Below are positions 6,597 through 9,468 of a stretch of 9,468 bases of DNA, piece after piece. The stretch covers positions 12,428 through 21,895 of the forward strand of contig VBCQ01000006.1 of the NCBI GenBank assembly GCA_005882155.1. The letters are read 5' to 3'. Numbering within the stretch: the stretch's first letter is position 1; the number at the start of each line of letters is the position of its first letter. The position numbers were made by a program, and so were the translations under genes. The notes below the pieces were generated by a model. That model was not told the DNA's origin, ran no database searches, and worked only from the letters and a program-made list of their open reading frames with translations. Source of the DNA: Betaproteobacteria bacterium (lineage in GTDB: Bacteria; Pseudomonadota; Gammaproteobacteria; Burkholderiales; Burkholderiaceae_C).

Positions 6597-7346
6597 ATGA
6601 TCAAGACCTGCCTCAAGCGCTTCGGTCTGTGGCCGGTGGTCGTCGCGGTCACCGTGATCTCGATCGCCATCTCGCTGCTGCTGGCGATCATCGTGCATGT
6701 CTTCGTGCTCGGCGTCGAGATGCCGGCGTCGGCCTGGGCGCTGAGCATCGGCTGCCCGCTGCTGATCGCACCGACGATGTCGGTCGGCAGCTTCAGCCTC
6801 TTGCTCAAGCTCGATCTCGCGCACGAGCAGCTGCGCATCATCAGCGACACCGACTACCTCACCGGCGCCTACAACCGGCGCTACTTCATGAGCCGGCTGA
6901 CCGAAGAGGTCGAGCGCTGCCTTCGCGCGGGCCGACCGTTCTCGGTCGCGCTGATGGATGTCGACAACTTCAAGTCAGTGAACGACACGCACGGCCATTC
7001 GGCCGGCGACGAGGTGCTGCGCTGCATGGCCCAGACCTGCATGGCGCAGCTGCGCCACATCGACACCTTCGCGCGCGTCGGCGGCGAGGAGTTCGCAGTG
7101 CTGCTGCCGAACACCGACGGCGAGCAGGCGATGCAATGGGTCGAGCGGCTGCGCGAGCAGATCGCGCAGCTGCAAATCGAATTGCCGGCGGCGAACCTCG
7201 GCGTCACCGTCAGCATCGGCCTCGTGTCGGCCGGCCGCCCGCCGCTGGTCGGCGTGACCGAGATCAACGCGGTGCTGCGCGTGGCCGACGAGGCGCTGTA
7301 CCGCGCCAAGCGCGAAGGCAAGAACCGCGTCGCCGTGCCGGCGTGA
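6597..7346 (+). CDS. Membrane GGDEF diguanylate cyclase with intact I-site
   Basis: A 249-residue enzyme predicted to condense two GTP into c-di-GMP. Two membrane spans (about 8-33, WPVVVAVTVISIAISLLLAI; about 42-65, AWALSIGCPLLIAPTMSVGS) leave almost no periplasmic sensor domain. A short helix (LDLAHEQLRIISDTD) leads into the GGDEF domain (about 90-247), with LTGAYNRRYF, the metal and substrate segment VDNFKSVNDTHGHSAGDE, and an active-site GGEEF (162-166). RHID (153-156), five residues before the active site, is the RxxD product-inhibition site, so both catalysis and feedback inhibition look intact. The ATG at 6597 is chosen; an in-frame GTG at 6582 would add five residues, and neither has a clear Shine-Dalgarno. 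The 55-base gap upstream, the longest in the operon, holds an A/T patch (AAATATT, 6551-6557) that could carry its own promoter. Confidence 0.9.
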   Translation: MIKTCLKRFGLWPVVVAVTVISIAISLLLAIIVHVFVLGVEMPASAWALSIGCPLLIAPTMSVGSFSLLLKLDLAHEQLRIISDTDYLTGAYNRRYFMSRLTEEVERCLRAGRPFSVALMDVDNFKSVNDTHGHSAGDEVLRCMAQTCMAQLRHIDTFARVGGEEFAVLLPNTDGEQAMQWVERLREQIAQLQIELPAANLGVTVSIGLVSAGRPPLVGVTEINAVLRVADEALYRAKREGKNRVAVPA

Positions 7347-7362
7347 TGCGCGTTTCGCTGCC

Positions 7363-8922
7363 ATGAGCCGCGCAAGCGTGATGCGCTCCGACACGCCGAC
7401 GCGCGTGCGGCCGGCCGAAGTTGCGCTGCTCGCGTCGGTCTTCATCGTCGCGGCCTGCGGCCTCGTCTACGAGCTCGCTGCCGGTGCGCTCGCGAGCTAC
7501 CTGCTCGGCGACTCGATCCTGCAGTTCTCGACCGTCATCGGCACCTACCTGTTCGCGATGGGCGTCGGCTCGTACCTGTCGCGCTTCTTCGAGCGCCAGC
7601 TCGTCGCGCACTTCTTGCGCATCGAGCTGCTCGTCGGCGCCATCGGCGGATTGATGCCGGCCGCGCTGTTCGCACTGCACACGCTGGCCGCCGGATCTTT
7701 TCGCTTTGCGCTGTACGTGATGGTGCTCGCGGTCGGCGTGCTGGTCGGCCTGGAGATTCCGCTCGTGATGCGAATCTTGAAGCGCCACTTCCACGAGCGC
7801 TATGCGCTGAAGGATTTGGTGTCGCAGGTATTGACCTTCGACTACCTCGGCGCGCTCGCGGTATCGATCGCGTTCCCGCTGCTGCTCGTGCCGCAGCTCG
7901 GGTTGATTCGCACCGGCGTGTTCTTCGGGCTGCTCAACGTCGCCGTCGCGGTGTGGGCGCTGTGGCTGTTTCGCGGCGAGCTGCGCCATCGGATCGCGCA
8001 TGCGTTTGCCTGCACGTTGACGATCGCCGCGCTGGCGGCCGCGTTCGCCGGCGCCGATCGTGTCAGCAGCTGGGCCGAGGACCGCTTCTACGGCGACCGC
8101 ATCGTCTACAGCGAAACCAGCGCCTACCAGCGCGTCGTGATCACCGCCAGCTCGGCGGGGGTGCGGCTCTTTCTCAACGGCAACCTGCAGTTCCATTCGC
8201 GCGACGAGTACCGCTATCACGAAGCGCTCGTCCACCCGGCGATGGCCGCGCACGGCGCGCCGAAGCAGGTGCTGGTCCTCGGCGGCGGCGACGGCCTGGC
8301 CGTGCGAGAGATCCTGAAGCATCCGAGCGTCGAGCAGGTCACGCTGGTCGAGCTCGACCCGCATATGACGACGCTGTTTTCGCACGAGCCGCTGCTGCGC
8401 CAGCTCAACGCCGATGCGCTGCGCTCGACCAAGCTGCGCATCGTCAACGCCGACGCGTTCAGCTGGCTCGAACAGAACACAGCGCAGTTCGACGTGATCG
8501 TCGTCGACTTCCCCGACCCGACCAACTTTGCGATCGGCAAGCTGTACACGACAACCTTCTACAAGTTGATCGACGAGCACCTCAACGCAAGCGGCTACGC
8601 CGTCGTGCAGACCACGTCTCCGCTGATTGCACGCAAGAGTTTCTGGACCGTCGCGACGACGCTCGAAGCCGCGGGCCTCGCGACCACGCCGTACCACGCG
8701 CATGTGCCGAGCTTCGGCGAATGGGGCTTCATTCTCGCGAGCCGCCGGCCGTACAAGCTGCCCTCGAGCCTGCCGAGCGGACTGCGATTCTTGAGCGTCG
8801 ACGGCCTGCCGGCGCTGTTCAACTTCCCGCCCGACATGGCGCGTGTGCCAACCCCCGTGAACCGCTTGTCGAACCAGGTGCTGGTGCAGACCTTCGAGGA
8901 AGAATGGGGCAAGGTGAAATGA
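7363..8922 (+). CDS. speE: Polyamine aminopropyltransferase with N-terminal seven-TM domain (membrane SpeE type)
   Basis: A 519-residue fusion of about seven membrane helices (residues 20-232) and a spermidine synthase-like Rossmann domain (about 240-500). The enzyme family moves the aminopropyl group of decarboxylated S-adenosylmethionine to an amine such as putrescine. Visible motifs: YQRVVI; LFLNGNLQFHSRDEYRYHE with D281-E287 (DExxYHE); the SAM loop VLVLGGGDGL (G307-G311); the acidic ELDP (E330, D332); and the catalytic loop VVDFPDP with both Asp kept (382, 385). The usual LDG before Gln reads LNG, and the loop after DP (TNFAIGKLY) differs from soluble SpeE, so the acceptor may differ. The ATG at 7363 is chosen; ATG 7381 is the alternative, with no strong Shine-Dalgarno for either. 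Its TGA overlaps the next ATG as ATGA. No S-adenosylmethionine decarboxylase gene is in the window. Confidence 0.88.
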   Translation: MSRASVMRSDTPTRVRPAEVALLASVFIVAACGLVYELAAGALASYLLGDSILQFSTVIGTYLFAMGVGSYLSRFFERQLVAHFLRIELLVGAIGGLMPAALFALHTLAAGSFRFALYVMVLAVGVLVGLEIPLVMRILKRHFHERYALKDLVSQVLTFDYLGALAVSIAFPLLLVPQLGLIRTGVFFGLLNVAVAVWALWLFRGELRHRIAHAFACTLTIAALAAAFAGADRVSSWAEDRFYGDRIVYSETSAYQRVVITASSAGVRLFLNGNLQFHSRDEYRYHEALVHPAMAAHGAPKQVLVLGGGDGLAVREILKHPSVEQVTLVELDPHMTTLFSHEPLLRQLNADALRSTKLRIVNADAFSWLEQNTAQFDVIVVDFPDPTNFAIGKLYTTTFYKLIDEHLNASGYAVVQTTSPLIARKSFWTVATTLEAAGLATTPYHAHVPSFGEWGFILASRRPYKLPSSLPSGLRFLSVDGLPALFNFPPDMARVPTPVNRLSNQVLVQTFEEEWGKVK

Positions 8923-9468
8923 CCCCCCCGAAGCGCCGGTGGCGCCTCCCCCCAGGGGGCGCCACCGGCGGCCCGGCGGAGCCGGATCCGCAGTGGCCGC
9001 TTGGGGATGCCCGTCTTACTCGCCGCGGGTTGTTGGCCGCCACGGCGCTCGCGCCGTTGGCCAGCTGTTCGCGCGACGCATCAGCGTCGTACACCGGCGG
9101 CTGGGTCGGCGCGCCGCTTGAACGCGGCCATCGACTGCGCGATCTGTCGAAGAGCGGTCAGTGGCCAGAGCCGGCGGTGCAGCGTCGTGCCGGCGTCGTC
9201 GTCGTCGGCGCGGGCATCGCAGGGCTCGCCTGTGCGCGAACGCTCGCGAAGTCCGGCCTCGACGACGTGCAGCTCTTCGATCTCGAAGACGCGCCCGGCG
9301 GCAACAGCCGCGGCCACCGCATCGCCGGCATGGCGTGCCCGCTCGGCGCGCATTATCTGCCGCTGCCGGGCGAGCACGCGATCGAAGTCATGTCGCTGCT
9401 CGAAGAGCTTGGACTGCGCCGCGTTGAGTACGGTCGGCCGGTCTACGACGAGCGCCATCTGTGCCACA
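8919..9468 (+). CDS. Tat-signal FAD-dependent amine oxidase-like oxidoreductase (partial, N-terminus)
   Basis: The frame is open from ATG 8919 (ATGA overlap with the aminopropyltransferase stop) to the right edge, 183 codons. Residues 2 to about 30 are Pro/Gly/Arg-rich and encoded by a palindromic repeat. A twin-arginine signal follows, LTRRGLLAATALAPLASC, ending in a possible lipobox (LASC), so the protein is probably exported folded with its FAD and perhaps lipid-anchored. The dinucleotide fold is VVVVGAGIAGLACARTLAKSG, then an acidic strand end (LFDLEDAPGG) and GGNSRGH, as in flavin amine oxidases and related desaturases. GAHYLPLPGEHA comes after. The catalytic part is not in the window, so the substrate is unknown; its overlap with an aminopropyltransferase suggests a polyamine or aminopropylated product. 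No other in-frame ATG precedes the Tat motif, supporting this start. Confidence 0.82.
   Translation, partial: MTPPKRRWRLPPGGATGGPAEPDPQWPLGDARLTRRGLLAATALAPLASCSRDASASYTGGWVGAPLERGHRLRDLSKSGQWPEPAVQRRAGVVVVGAGIAGLACARTLAKSGLDDVQLFDLEDAPGGNSRGHRIAGMACPLGAHYLPLPGEHAIEVMSLLEELGLRRVEYGRPVYDERHLCH
8923..9006. repeat. Palindromic dispersed-type repeat overlapping the start of the flavoprotein gene
   Basis: A GC-rich stretch with nested symmetry. Its ends are quasi-inverted (CCCCGAAGCG at 8926-8935, CGCTTGGGG at 8998-9006). The core is a perfect 13-base-pair hairpin: CGCCGGTGGCGCC (8934-8946) with GGCGCCACCGGCG (8958-8970), loop TCCCCCCAGGG. A third, smaller stem is GCGGA (8976-8980) with TCCGC (8987-8991). 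It resembles, from memory, a repeat scattered between genes in Burkholderiales. Here it lies inside the reading frame between an ATGA junction and a Tat motif. Confidence 0.7.

Noticed and set aside
4550..6850. 766-codon open frame on the minus strand over the DUF4178, DUF350 and part of the SPFH and GGDEF genes
   Set aside because: Antisense shadow of GC-rich codons. It is Arg/Ala/Asp-rich without recognisable domains, and the plus-strand genes under it have clear motifs, start signals and spacing.
7264..8703. 479-codon minus-strand frame opposite the aminopropyltransferase
   Set aside because: Low-complexity Arg/Asp/Glu/Gln-rich translation with no motif; it mirrors a gene with clear SpeE motifs.
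8919..9006. Repeat as a transcription terminator between the aminopropyltransferase and flavoprotein genes
   Set aside because: The hairpin is strong but has no T-run, and the open frame passes through it from an ATGA junction, so coding is the simpler reading. Partial attenuation is not excluded.
1..9468. tRNA, rRNA, riboswitch, CRISPR, transposase or phage genes
   Set aside because: None seen on either strand by eye; the only mobile-type traces are the two palindromic repeats.

Overview
The window is GC-rich DNA, packed on both strands, with codon use and gene families typical of Betaproteobacteria, most likely order Burkholderiales (Rubrivivax/Leptothrix/Comamonadaceae-like). Three things point there: a UbiH-type ubiquinone hydroxylase, a Ser/Thr kinase-like protein of the type with a periplasmic Pro/Ala linker and Cys-rich tail, and two kinds of dispersed palindromic repeat that I associate with these genomes. 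The organism call is an inference; no rRNA or other marker gene is present.

Left part (1-3572). The 5' end of a PfkB-family sugar kinase, probably fructokinase-like, runs leftward out of the window. Divergent to it is a membrane-anchored Ser/Thr protein kinase-like protein whose catalytic loop reads HRE instead of HRD and whose DFG reads DFS. It converges on a leftward ubiH-like gene. The 129-base convergent gap is filled by three copies of a REP-like palindromic repeat.

Right part (3658-9468). Six rightward genes with gaps of 55 bases or less form one probable operon: an SPFH/band-7 protein with a C-terminal SHOCT domain; a membrane protein with two zinc ribbons and two DUF4178-like regions; a 74-residue DUF350 membrane protein; a two-TM GGDEF diguanylate cyclase; a seven-TM polyamine aminopropyltransferase (membrane SpeE type); and the start of a Tat-exported, possibly lipid-anchored, FAD-dependent amine-oxidase-like protein that runs off the right edge.

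How they may work together. SPFH, DUF4178, DUF350 and membrane aminopropyltransferase genes recur together, or with PspA-like envelope-stress genes, in distant bacteria (from memory: Mycobacterium Rv2597-Rv2601 and Bacillus ydjFGHI). I infer an envelope-associated module in which a polyamine or related aminopropylated product is made at the membrane and perhaps oxidised by the exported flavoprotein, with the SPFH and zinc-ribbon proteins as membrane scaffold or sensor. The GGDEF gene inside the run suggests a link to c-di-GMP. The biochemical role of such modules is not established. A second palindromic repeat, at 8923-9006, encodes the N-terminus of the flavoprotein.
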